Shown: one piece after another, positions 1-6,644 of the stretch
Layout of the letters: the number at the start of each line of letters is the position of its first letter
Numbering within the stretch: position 1 is the first letter of the stretch
DNA from: an uncultured Lachnospiraceae bacterium
GTDB lineage: Bacteria; Bacillota_A; Clostridia; Lachnospirales; Lachnospiraceae
Direction: 5' to 3'
Assembly: GCA_947564305.1 (NCBI GenBank)
Contig: CANOBT010000113.1
Location: forward strand, 1 to 17,472
DNA length: 17,472 nt
Program-made: the position numbers and the translations under genes
Notes under the pieces: model-generated
Told to the model about the DNA's origin: nothing
The model's input: only the letters and a program-made list of their open reading frames with translations
Databases searched by the model: none

Positions 1-770
1 GCATCTGCATTCCAGTAATTCGGGTTCTTGCTCATCAGGATATGTGATCCAGGAACCCATTCGGAAATATAGAAAGAACCATTTGAAATGTAGGTATCTG
101 CTGAAGTTGCCCATCCGTCACCATTTTCTTCAATCGTAGCCTGCTGTACCGGGCTCAATGTAGCGAATGCTGCAAGGCTGCCAAAATAGGTACATGGAGA
201 ACTTAAGGTAACAACCAATGTGCTGTCATCCTCTGCTACTACCTGAAGTGCATCCAAATCGCCTTCGATTGCTTTGTCATAACCCGCTACCATACCAAGT
301 ACAGTCTCTGCGTAAGGAGCAGCAACCTCTGGATCACATACACGTTTCCAACTATATACGAAATCATTTGCTGTCAGATCAGAACCATCAGACCATTTCA
401 GTCCGTCTCTTAAATGGAATGTCCATGTAAGTCCGTCCTCACTTGTTTCCCAGCTTTCCGCCTGTCCTTCTGTGAGCTGTCCATCCTCATCAACAGTCAA
501 AAGACACTCAAATGAATGCAGTAACATATTACCGCCATCCACAGCACTGTTCAACGCAGGGTCAATTGTCTCTGGGTCAGGTCCGATCTGAACAGACAGG
601 ATCTTCTCACCTGAACTGCTGCTTGAACCCTCATCTGCATCGTCAGTACCTTCCGTACTGCTCTGGGACGAATTATCCCCCCCCTGGTCGTTGTTTCCGC
701 CGCCACCGCAGGCTGCCAGGCTGAATGCCATTGTAGCCGCCAATAATAAGGCGATTACTTTCTTTTTCAT
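1..770 (-). CDS. oppA: Oligopeptide ABC transporter substrate-binding lipoprotein OppA (partial, C-terminus beyond left edge)
   Basis: Extracytoplasmic solute-binding protein of family 5, which captures peptides and delivers them to the OppBC channel. The reading frame is open for 256 codons and runs off the left edge. It begins with a lipoprotein signal peptide: MKKK, a hydrophobic stretch, then the lipobox LAAC with Cys21 as the lipidation site. A Gly/Ser/Asp/Glu-rich linker follows. Family-5 signatures come next: IGPDPETIDPALN, AESWETSEDGLTWTFHLRDG, LKWSDGSDLTANDFVYSWKR, and near the edge GSFYISEWVPGSHILMSKNPNYW. The start is supported by GAAGGAGG (778-785) seven bases upstream. It is the last visible gene of the oppBCDF-A operon. 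A run of eight G (coding strand, 677-684) lies just after the lipobox; the frame is intact through it. Identification is firm; the exact peptide specificity (Opp or Dpp-like) cannot be read. Confidence 0.93.
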   Translation of the reverse strand, partial: MKKKVIALLLAATMAFSLAACGGGGNNDQGGDNSSQSSTEGTDDADEGSSSSSGEKILSVQIGPDPETIDPALNSAVDGGNMLLHSFECLLTVDEDGQLTEGQAESWETSEDGLTWTFHLRDGLKWSDGSDLTANDFVYSWKRVCDPEVAAPYAETVLGMVAGYDKAIEGDLDALQVVAEDDSTLVVTLSSPCTYFGSLAAFATLSPVQQATIEENGDGWATSADTYISNGSFYISEWVPGSHILMSKNPNYWNAD

Positions 771-874
771 TTTATATCCTCCTTCTTTAATTTGAGTGCT
801 TTTTCCTTATCCATGCACTCTGTTTTCTATAAACAATACGGACGCGTCTGCTCCATATTTGTTTATCTTATCCA

Positions 875-899
875 ATGCTGCGCAAACTATCCGCAGCAT
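875..899 (-). other. Stem-loop in oppF-oppA intergenic spacer (promoter-distal of two)
   Basis: A perfect 8-bp inverted repeat, ATGCTGCG and CGCAGCAT, separated by 9 nt. No T-run follows on the minus strand, so it does not look like an intrinsic terminator. Together with the adjacent hairpin at 901-929 it could protect or process the mRNA and so set oppA levels relative to oppBCDF. That role is inference. Confidence 0.55.
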
Positions 900-900
900 G

Positions 901-929
901 ACAGAAAGTCTGTCTCTCAGCCTTTCTGT
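901..929 (-). other. Stem-loop in oppF-oppA intergenic spacer (promoter-proximal of two)
   Basis: A perfect 8-bp inverted repeat, ACAGAAAG and CTTTCTGT, with a 13-nt loop, starting 12 nt after the oppF stop codon. No T-tract follows. It is one base away from the next hairpin, giving a tandem pair in the 170-nt spacer before oppA. Confidence 0.55.
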
Positions 930-940
930 ACATAACTCCA

Positions 941-1939
941 TTAATCCAACTTGTCTATGTGATGACACGCCGAAAAATGTCCTGTCTCTACCTCGCGCCA
1001 TTTTGGCGCTTCCTGGGCACATTTTTCATCCGCATAAGGACACCTTGTACGGAACCGGCATCCTGAAGGCGGATTCAATGGACTTGGCACATCCCCCTGA
1101 AGGGCGATACGCTTGCTTTCCTTTGCAATCTTCGGGTCCGCAATCGGAATCGCAGAAATTAAACTCTTTGTATACGGATGAAGCGGACGTGTAATCAGTT
1201 CATAGCTGTCCGCAAGCTCCACCATCCTGCCTAAGTACATAACACCAATCCGATTGGAAATATGCTTAACAGCAGATAGGTCATGGGCAATAAACAGATA
1301 TGTCAGCCCCATCTCTGCCTGTAAATCTTCAAACATATTAATCACCTGCGCCTGAATCGACACATCCAATGCGGAAATCGGCTCATCACAGACGATAAAC
1401 TCCGGCCGCACCGCGAGGGCCCTTGCGATTCCTACACGCTGTCTCTGTCCGCCGGAAAACTCATGCGGATACCGGTTCGCGTGCTCAGAGTTCAATCCAA
1501 CTCTCCGAAGCATCTCAATAATAATATCATATCTCTCCTGCTTCGTGGCCGCCATCTTATGGACATCAATCGCCTCCCCTACAATATCACCTACTGTCAT
1601 ACGCGGGTCTAGGCTTGCATACGGGTCCTGAAATACAATCTGCATCCTCTTACGGTACGGAAGCATGTCAACAAACTGCTTTTTATCTACATCAAAAATC
1701 ACTTCATTGTCGTAAACAAATCTGCCTCCTGTCGGTTCATAAAGCCGAAGCAAAGTACGTCCCGTGGTAGTCTTACCGCAGCCAGATTCCCCTACAAGAC
1801 CTAACGTCTCTCCCTTAGCGATAGTAAATGAAACATCATCCACAGCCTGGATATATTTCTTATTCTTTCCAAAGCCGCCTGCCGGAAAATACTGTTGCAA
1901 ATGTTCTACCTGTATAAAACTGTTCTGCGTATTACTCAT
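941..1939 (-). CDS. oppF: Oligopeptide ABC transporter ATP-binding protein OppF
   Basis: Cytoplasmic ATPase that pairs with OppD to power peptide import through OppBC. The protein is 332 aa, normal for the family. Visible motifs: Walker A GESGCGKT (about residues 50-57), Q-loop [15 protein letters not shown] signature [15 protein letters not shown], Walker [11 protein letters not shown]-loop IAHDLSAV, and the C-terminal oligopeptide-transporter region with cysteines spaced C-x5-C-x6-C-x17-C. The frame stays open 37 codons upstream, but the start MSNTQNSF is chosen because it overlaps the oppD stop as ATGA and has AAAGGAG upstream; the family N-terminus also begins there. This 4-base overlap implies translational coupling to oppD. 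After the stop, a 170-nt spacer with two hairpins precedes oppA. Confidence 0.95.
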   Translation of the reverse strand: MSNTQNSFIQVEHLQQYFPAGGFGKNKKYIQAVDDVSFTIAKGETLGLVGESGCGKTTTGRTLLRLYEPTGGRFVYDNEVIFDVDKKQFVDMLPYRKRMQIVFQDPYASLDPRMTVGDIVGEAIDVHKMAATKQERYDIIIEMLRRVGLNSEHANRYPHEFSGGQRQRVGIARALAVRPEFIVCDEPISALDVSIQAQVINMFEDLQAEMGLTYLFIAHDLSAVKHISNRIGVMYLGRMVELADSYELITRPLHPYTKSLISAIPIADPKIAKESKRIALQGDVPSPLNPPSGCRFRTRCPYADEKCAQEAPKWREVETGHFSACHHIDKLD

Positions 1940-2934
1940 TTTGCGGCTCCTTTCTCCATCTCCTCTTTCTGGTTCAACCAGCACTGGGTATAATGGACTT
2001 CTCCAAAGTTGGTAACCGGCGGCATCTCCCGGAGACAAATCTTCATACACTCTTCACATCTAGGTGCAAACGGACATCCCTTAGGAGGATTCAGCATATC
2101 AACCGGGGTTCCTTCAATAGGAACAAGCCTTTCATGTTCTTTCGAATCAATTCTTGGAATCGAACGAATCAGTCCCTTTGTATACTGGTGTTTCGGATTA
2201 TAGAAAATATCTTCCGCCGTACCATATTCAATCACCTTTCCGGCATACATAACCGCAATTCTCTCACACATGCTTGCTACCACACCAAGGTCATGGGTAA
2301 TCATAATGATTGCCATTCCAAGCTTATTTTTCAATTCTATCATCAGCTCCAGAATCTGAGCCTGAATCGTCACGTCTAAAGCCGTTGTGGGCTCGTCTGC
2401 AATCAAGAGCTTTGGTTCACATGCAAGAGCAATGGCAATCATTACACGCTGCCTCATACCACCGGAAAGCTCATGCGGATACTGCTTCAAACGCTTGTCC
2501 GGCTCATTGATCCCTACCAATTCCAAAAGCTCTTTTGCCCGCTCTCTCGCCTGCTCCTTACTTTTATCCGTATGTAGCAGAATTGCCTCCATAATCTGAT
2601 TTCCGATGGTATACACCGGGTTCAAACTTGTCATAGGGTCCTGGAAAATAATAGAAATTTCGTTTCCACGGATTTTCCTCATCTCTTTATCTGACATCTG
2701 GTCCACCTGATGACCGTTAAACTGCAGGCTGCCGCCAATCAATTTTCCCGGATAAGCAGTCAAACCCATCAGACTGTATGCTGTTACAGATTTGCCGGAA
2801 CCGCTTTCGCCAACGATTCCCAACACTTCTCCCTCTTTCAAATGTATCGAAACATCATTTAACGCTTTCACTTCTCCTGCGGGTGTGAAAAAGGAAAGCC
2901 TCTCATTTTTAATATCTACAAGATACTCTGACAT
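1936..2934 (-). CDS. oppD: Oligopeptide ABC transporter ATP-binding protein OppD
   Basis: Second nucleotide-binding subunit of the peptide importer, 332 aa. Motifs in order: Walker A GESGSGKS (42-49), Q-loop [13 protein letters not shown], signature [15 protein letters not shown], Walker [11 protein letters not shown]-loop ITHDLGVV, then the OppD/DppD C-terminal domain with [12 protein letters not shown] and further cysteines. The conserved cysteine spacing equals that of OppF (C-x5-C-x6-C-x17-C), with one extra Cys in the second interval. This region carries a [4Fe-4S] cluster in some DppD/OppD homologues; whether it does here is inference. The start ATG has GAGGAA upstream. It lies 36 nt after oppC and overlaps oppF by 4 nt, so the three are one transcript. 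Confidence 0.95.
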   Translation of the reverse strand: MSEYLVDIKNERLSFFTPAGEVKALNDVSIHLKEGEVLGIVGESGSGKSVTAYSLMGLTAYPGKLIGGSLQFNGHQVDQMSDKEMRKIRGNEISIIFQDPMTSLNPVYTIGNQIMEAILLHTDKSKEQARERAKELLELVGINEPDKRLKQYPHELSGGMRQRVMIAIALACEPKLLIADEPTTALDVTIQAQILELMIELKNKLGMAIIMITHDLGVVASMCERIAVMYAGKVIEYGTAEDIFYNPKHQYTKGLIRSIPRIDSKEHERLVPIEGTPVDMLNPPKGCPFAPRCEECMKICLREMPPVTNFGEVHYTQCWLNQKEEMEKGAAK

Positions 2935-2970
2935 ATATTCCTCATTTCCGCATAAAAAGACTATGCTGCT

Positions 2971-4017
2971 TTAATTTTTCAGCTTCGGATCAAATGCATC
3001 CCGAAGGCCATCGCCCAACAGGTTGAAACTCAATATAATAAGACTGATCAAAATCGCAGGAATAAATAACAGATATGGATATGTATTCATGCCATTGATC
3101 GCGTCACTTGCAAGACTTCCAAGGGAAGGCAGCGGAACTGCTACACCCATTCCCAGGAAGCTCAGGAAACTCTCTGTAAAAATAGAAGACGGTATCTGCA
3201 GGGTGGTCGTTACAATCAACGTACCAATACAGTTTGTCAGCAAATGCTTTTTGATGATCTTGCCATTGCCAACCCCCAGCGCCCTGGCCGCAGTCACATA
3301 TTCACTTTCCTTCAACATCAGCACCTGGCTTCTGACCATCCTGGCCATACCTACCCAATACAACAGAGCAAATACCACAAAGATACTGATCAAGTTCTCA
3401 CCGACCACGCCAACCCATGCAAAGCCCGGCACATGCTTCAAATTGCCTAAAGGTTCCTTCAGTGCAAAGGATAACAGTACGATCAGCAGAATATCAGGAA
3501 TCGTATAAATAATATCCACAATACGCATCATCACCAGATCGACCCATCCGCCGAAAAATGCAGCAATGGAACCATATGCAGAACCGATTACCAAAATAAT
3601 ACCTGTCGCAATCAAACCTACCAGAAGCGAAATACGGCTTCCCATCATGACACGGATAGCATAATCACGCCCCATCTTATCTGTTCCAAATATATGCGGA
3701 AAGACCTTTTCGCCTGCATCAATACGCGCCTGCTCTTCTTCTGAATACTGCATCGGGGCCAGATTGTTTGCCCCTTTCATCTGATCCTTATAGGAATAAG
3801 GATAAAAAGACGGAACGATAAAGGAAAAAATCATGACAAGTATGATCACCACAATACTTACCATAGCAACTTTATTTTTTGCAAGACGCCTAGCGCCGTC
3901 CTTCCAGAAGCTTACACTTTCCCTCATGATGACCTGGCTTTGCTTCTCTTCTTCTGATGCGGGCAGGAAATCGTCAGGATTAAGTTTTAACTGAAAACTG
4001 ACCGGATTCTCTTTCAT
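2971..4017 (-). CDS. oppC: Oligopeptide ABC transporter permease OppC
   Basis: Inner-membrane permease subunit forming the translocation channel with OppB. The 348-aa protein has a cytoplasmic N-terminal segment, a first transmembrane helix (VAMVSIVVIILVMIFSF), the OppC-typical periplasmic segment with HIFGTDKMGRDYAIRVMMGSR, and a BPD_transp_1 domain. The EAA loop that contacts the ATPases is EYVTAARALGVGNGKIIKKH. A GTG two codons upstream (4023) is also in frame, but AAGGAG sits 10 nt from the ATG at 4017 and only 4 nt from the GTG, so the ATG is preferred. It follows oppB by 14 nt. Confidence 0.94.
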   Translation of the reverse strand: MKENPVSFQLKLNPDDFLPASEEEKQSQVIMRESVSFWKDGARRLAKNKVAMVSIVVIILVMIFSFIVPSFYPYSYKDQMKGANNLAPMQYSEEEQARIDAGEKVFPHIFGTDKMGRDYAIRVMMGSRISLLVGLIATGIILVIGSAYGSIAAFFGGWVDLVMMRIVDIIYTIPDILLIVLLSFALKEPLGNLKHVPGFAWVGVVGENLISIFVVFALLYWVGMARMVRSQVLMLKESEYVTAARALGVGNGKIIKKHLLTNCIGTLIVTTTLQIPSSIFTESFLSFLGMGVAVPLPSLGSLASDAINGMNTYPYLLFIPAILISLIILSFNLLGDGLRDAFDPKLKN

Positions 4018-4031
4018 AATCACTGCTCTCC

Positions 4032-4949
4032 TTACTTTAGTTTAATTCTCGGATCTACAATCTTATATACAATGTCCACAACCACGTTCATCACAATAAT
4101 GAGCGTTGCAAGGAAAATCGTAGTCCCCATAATCAATGTATAATCACGCCCGTTGATCGCGCCGATGAACTCACCGCCAAGCCCCGGAATCGTAAAAATC
4201 TTTTCTACAACGAAGCTTCCTGTTACTGTGTAAGCAAGCATTGGGCCCACATACGTAACAACCGGCAGAATCGCATTCCTAAGGGCGTGCTTAAATAAAG
4301 ACACAAAGCCTGAAACTCCCTTTGCCTTTGCTGTACGCATATAATCCTGCCCCAACACATCCAACATCGAGGAACGCATCAGTCGCATGATATAAGCCGT
4401 AGGGTAAAAGGACAATGCCATAACCGGCATAATATAATTCTTCCAGGACGTCAAACCAATCGTCGGAAGCAATTTTAAATTTACACCGAAAATATATAAG
4501 AGCACCGTACAGATGACAAAACTGGGGACCGCAATTCCACAGGTCGCCACCACACTTATCAAGCTGTCCAGGAACTTCCCTCTCTTTAAGGCCGCAATAC
4601 AGCCAAGAGGTATCCCTATGAGCAATGCAACCAGTACAGAAATTCCTCCGACTCTGGCTGACACCGGAAACTTCATTAAAATAATGTCTGTCACAGTACG
4701 CCCACGTTGTTTTAAGCTGTCGCCAAAATCACCGTGGAGGGCATCCCCCATATAAGTCAGATACCTTTCAAATAAAGGTTTGTCTAAGCCGTACTTCGCC
4801 TCTAAAGCTGCCGTTGCCTGAGGACTGATTGCCTTTTCTGAAAGAAACGGCCCGCCGGGAACCATATTCATCAGAAAGAACGTTAGGGTCGCAACTGCCC
4901 ATACCGTAACAATTGCAAGACCAACTCGCTTTGCTATGTACTTTAACAT
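4032..4949 (-). CDS. oppB: Oligopeptide ABC transporter permease OppB
   Basis: First gene of the opp operon and partner permease of OppC. The 305-aa protein starts MLKYIAKRVGLAIVTVWAVA, a typical OppB first helix. NMVPGGPF and the lumenal segment follow, with YLTYMGDALHGDFGDSLKQRG, then the BPD_transp_1 helices with the EAA loop DYMRTAKAKGVSGFVSLFKH. The C-terminus has GLGGEFIGAINGRDY and VVDIVYKIVDPRIKL, both characteristic. An in-frame GTG at 4958 overlaps the AAGGAG ribosome site, so the ATG at 4949, 8 nt from that site, is the start. A strong promoter lies about 120 nt upstream, with two possible leader hairpins between. Confidence 0.94.
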   Translation of the reverse strand: MLKYIAKRVGLAIVTVWAVATLTFFLMNMVPGGPFLSEKAISPQATAALEAKYGLDKPLFERYLTYMGDALHGDFGDSLKQRGRTVTDIILMKFPVSARVGGISVLVALLIGIPLGCIAALKRGKFLDSLISVVATCGIAVPSFVICTVLLYIFGVNLKLLPTIGLTSWKNYIMPVMALSFYPTAYIMRLMRSSMLDVLGQDYMRTAKAKGVSGFVSLFKHALRNAILPVVTYVGPMLAYTVTGSFVVEKIFTIPGLGGEFIGAINGRDYTLIMGTTIFLATLIIVMNVVVDIVYKIVDPRIKLK

Positions 4950-4979
4950 GCTTTCCACTCCTTATCATCCTAATAGGCC

Positions 4980-5001
4980 CTCGGAATATCATATGTCCGA
5001 G
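4980..5001 (-). promoter_or_regulatory. Leader hairpin just upstream of the oppB ribosome site
   Basis: Inverted repeat CTCGGA / TCCGAG (6 bp) with a 10-nt loop that can pair further through ATAT. It lies in the predicted opp 5' leader, about 20 nt before the oppB Shine-Dalgarno. It could affect translation or RNA stability; that is inference. Confidence 0.4.
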
Positions 5002-5023
5002 CGACTATTCTTAATTAAAAACA

Positions 5024-5062
5024 AGGAACACTACGTTATCATGACAAACACTTAGCGTTCCT
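5024..5062 (-). promoter_or_regulatory. 5'-terminal hairpin of the opp leader
   Basis: On the minus strand AGGAACGCTA pairs with TAGTGTTCCT (10 bp with one G-T pair), starting within a few bases of the predicted transcription start. The stem is followed by TGTTTTT. It resembles either an mRNA-stabilising 5' hairpin or a weak attenuator. No T-box or known riboswitch consensus is seen. Confidence 0.45.
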
Positions 5063-5073
5063 CACTGCGAATT

Positions 5074-5102
5074 ATAATATCAAATTAATAATGTTTTGTC
5101 AA
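5074..5102 (-). promoter_or_regulatory. Sigma-A-type promoter of the opp operon
   Basis: Minus-strand -35 TTGACA (5097-5102, perfect), a 17-nt spacer, and -10 TATTAT (5074-5079; TATAAT also overlaps three bases further on). The predicted start is near 5067, giving a leader of about 118 nt before oppB. It lies just after the lspA terminator would end any upstream-independent transcription, so opp has its own promoter. Confidence 0.75.
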
Positions 5103-5145
5103 TCCTTCAAGATGGTAAAGCAATAAAATATGCCTAAAAAGTAAC

Positions 5146-5206
5146 AAAAAAAGCCGCTGGAAATGCCAAATTTTATGAAATTCATAAAATCCAGCCGTCC
5201 CAGCGG
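5146..5206 (-). terminator. Intrinsic terminator after lspA, with embedded palindrome
   Basis: Minus strand: CCGCTGG (5200-5206) pairs with CCAGCGG (5154-5160), one C follows, then seven T (5146-5152). Inside the loop sits a near-perfect palindrome at 5170-5190 with 10-nt arms ATTTTATGAA and TTCATAAAAT around a single base. It lies 26 nt after the lspA stop codon. Confidence 0.8.
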
Positions 5207-5232
5207 TCTCTCACATCATTTCTTTTTATGCA

Positions 5233-5709
5233 CTATTTCTTTTTTCTGCCACGGAAAACCGAACACAGAAATAATAGTATTCCTCCTGCCCCGATAAAGA
5301 AATCAGCAAGATTAAACGTCATATCCGTAATCTTTTTCCATTTTGTCTGGAATCCCACATAGTCGATGACATATCCCCTAAGCCACCTGTCAAATGTATT
5401 GCTCCAAGCGCCTGCCGTAATCAGAGATAAGCCAACCTTTTTGACACTATGCTTTTTCCTCATCAAAGTCAAGAGCTGATAAATCGTCAGAATCACCGCA
5501 GCATATGCAGAAGTATACTTCACAACTTCTGATTTATCTTCCAGAACGTTTAAGAAGAATCCGCGGTTATAGGCTTTGCGCAGGATGACCTTCCCCTTAC
5601 AGGCTGTCCGCTCCTCGCCCCTGGCTAAGTATCCTTCCATGATGGATTTCAAAGCAATATCTAGAAGCATAAGGCTTGTTGTGATGCTTATCAATAGTAA
5701 AATTCCCAT
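5233..5709 (-). CDS. lspA: Signal peptidase II (lipoprotein signal peptidase, divergent)
   Basis: Membrane aspartyl protease of family A8 that cleaves prolipoprotein signal peptides before the lipidated Cys. The 158-aa protein has hydrophobic segments near residues 2-22, 66-84 and 133-152. The conserved blocks are recognisable: LLDIALKS (block I, D-x3-K), NRGFFLNVLED (block II), AGAWSNTFDRWLRGYVIDYV (block III) and FNLADFFIGAGG (block V). The catalytic pair would be Asp116 (VIDYV) and Asp136 (NLAD). It is more divergent than housekeeping LspA in the loop between blocks. A TTG two codons upstream is possible, but AGGGGGG is correctly spaced for the ATG at 5709. It is monocistronic by appearance: a separate weak promoter upstream and a strong terminator downstream. 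Confidence 0.82.
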   Translation of the reverse strand: MGILLLISITTSLMLLDIALKSIMEGYLARGEERTACKGKVILRKAYNRGFFLNVLEDKSEVVKYTSAYAAVILTIYQLLTLMRKKHSVKKVGLSLITAGAWSNTFDRWLRGYVIDYVGFQTKWKKITDMTFNLADFFIGAGGILLFLCSVFRGRKKK

Positions 5710-5751
5710 TGCCAATCCCCCCTGTTCTATTTACATTTTCAATATGGGCTA

Positions 5752-5780
5752 TATATACTTATCATTCCCCAGATTGTACA
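5752..5780 (-). promoter_or_regulatory. Possible promoter of lspA
   Basis: Minus-strand TGTACA (5775-5780), a 17-nt spacer and TATATA (5752-5757), each matching 4 of 6 consensus positions, about 45-70 nt before the lspA start. The match is weak. Read-through from the upstream zinc-ribbon gene is an alternative because no terminator is visible between the two. Confidence 0.3.
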
Positions 5781-5857
5781 GGGTTATTCCGCTTCCACTC
5801 TAAACGGATATGTCATATGTTCCGGACGATGCCATATGGTGAAAGCCACATATACTC

Positions 5858-6373
5858 TTATTCTGCCTTTTCCTCTTCTGATTCTGTTGCTTCTTCTGCC
5901 GGCGCTTCTTTGCTTTCCACATTTTCTGCTGCTTCCTCTGCCACTGGCGCCTCTTCTGTTACAGGCTCTTCTGCTGCTTCTGTCTCTTCTTCTGGCTCTG
6001 CGCAATATATCTCCGGTGCCTTTGCTCCGCAATACGGGCAGTATGCCATACCCTTACCCAGAGTTTTTCCACACTCTTCACATTCAAAGTCGCCCTTCAC
6101 ATCAGAAATCTTCTGCAGGCATTCTGCAATACTTTCTTCCCTGCTCTGGATTGCCTCGCATAATCCGGTTGCTTCTGCGCTTAATTCTGCGCCATCTTTA
6201 AACTGATCGTAAACAGCAAGGCCCAATTCTGCCAGATCGTTATCATTTTCCCTCTCAAGGGAACGAATCTGGCTTTTCAGCTTCTGAATCTCCATAGCCT
6301 CCCCAGCTTTGTTCGTTACGCTCTCAGCAGCCTCGCCCAGACGTTTTCCAAAATCTTCAAACAAACTTCCCAT
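5858..6373 (-). CDS. Coiled-coil zinc-ribbon protein with acidic C-terminal tail, function unknown
   Basis: A 171-aa soluble protein I cannot assign to a named function. Residues 1-27 look like an amphipathic helix (MGSLFEDFGKRLGEAAESV). Residues 28-95 are charged and helical, probably coiled coil (KLKSQIRSLEREN). A zinc ribbon follows with Cys98-x2-Cys101 and Cys112-x2-Cys115 (CEECGKTLGKGMAYCPYCG). Residues 120-171 are a low-complexity Glu/Ala tail. No signal peptide or membrane helix is seen. The start ATG has AAAGGAG at good spacing. It has its own promoter and is divergent from the S8 protease gene. The design suggests an adaptor or scaffold rather than an enzyme, which is inference. Confidence 0.8.
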   Translation of the reverse strand: MGSLFEDFGKRLGEAAESVTNKAGEAMEIQKLKSQIRSLERENDNDLAELGLAVYDQFKDGAELSAEATGLCEAIQSREESIAECLQKISDVKGDFECEECGKTLGKGMAYCPYCGAKAPEIYCAEPEEETEAAEEPVTEEAPVAEEAAENVESKEAPAEEATESEEEKAE

Positions 6374-6458
6374 ATCAATATTACTCCTTTCATTGGTGTA
6401 TAATTTTATCTATAACCATGCAGCCGTACCGCTTTCACAGTTACATTTGTTTAAAACC

Positions 6459-6486
6459 ATTATACTCTATTCTTGACGAACTTCAA
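6459..6486 (-). promoter_or_regulatory. Promoter of the zinc-ribbon protein gene
   Basis: Minus-strand TTGAAG (6481-6486), a 16-nt spacer and a perfect TATAAT (6459-6464). The predicted start is about 80 nt before the ATG. The -35 overlaps a possible weak plus-strand -35 (TTCAAT, 6482-6487) that pairs with TATACT (6505-6510) for the divergent protease gene. Confidence 0.55.
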
Positions 6487-6644
6487 TCAGTTTCTTCTTT
6501 ATTTTATACTTTGATAATACTTTTTTAACGATTAAAGTCGCACATCCCGCTTCTCGAGACCACAAGCTGTAACTTCTTCATGTTCTGAATCTCCCTCTTT
6601 TGTCATATATTGAAATAAAAATGCAGGAAAGTATACCACAATCT

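Noticed and set aside
796..1194. Plus-strand open frame of 132 codons over the oppF 3' end and spacer
   Set aside because: It is mostly antisense to oppF, and the rest covers the tandem hairpins; no ribosome site.
4950..5070. T-box or peptide-responsive riboswitch in the opp leader
   Set aside because: The leader is only about 118 nt and lacks the T-box AGGGTGG-type sequence or any other consensus I know.
5836..6201. Leucine-rich plus-strand frame that looks like membrane helices
   Set aside because: The hydrophobicity is the complement of the Glu-rich tail of the zinc-ribbon gene (GAA/GAG read as TTC/CTC); no start signal supports it.
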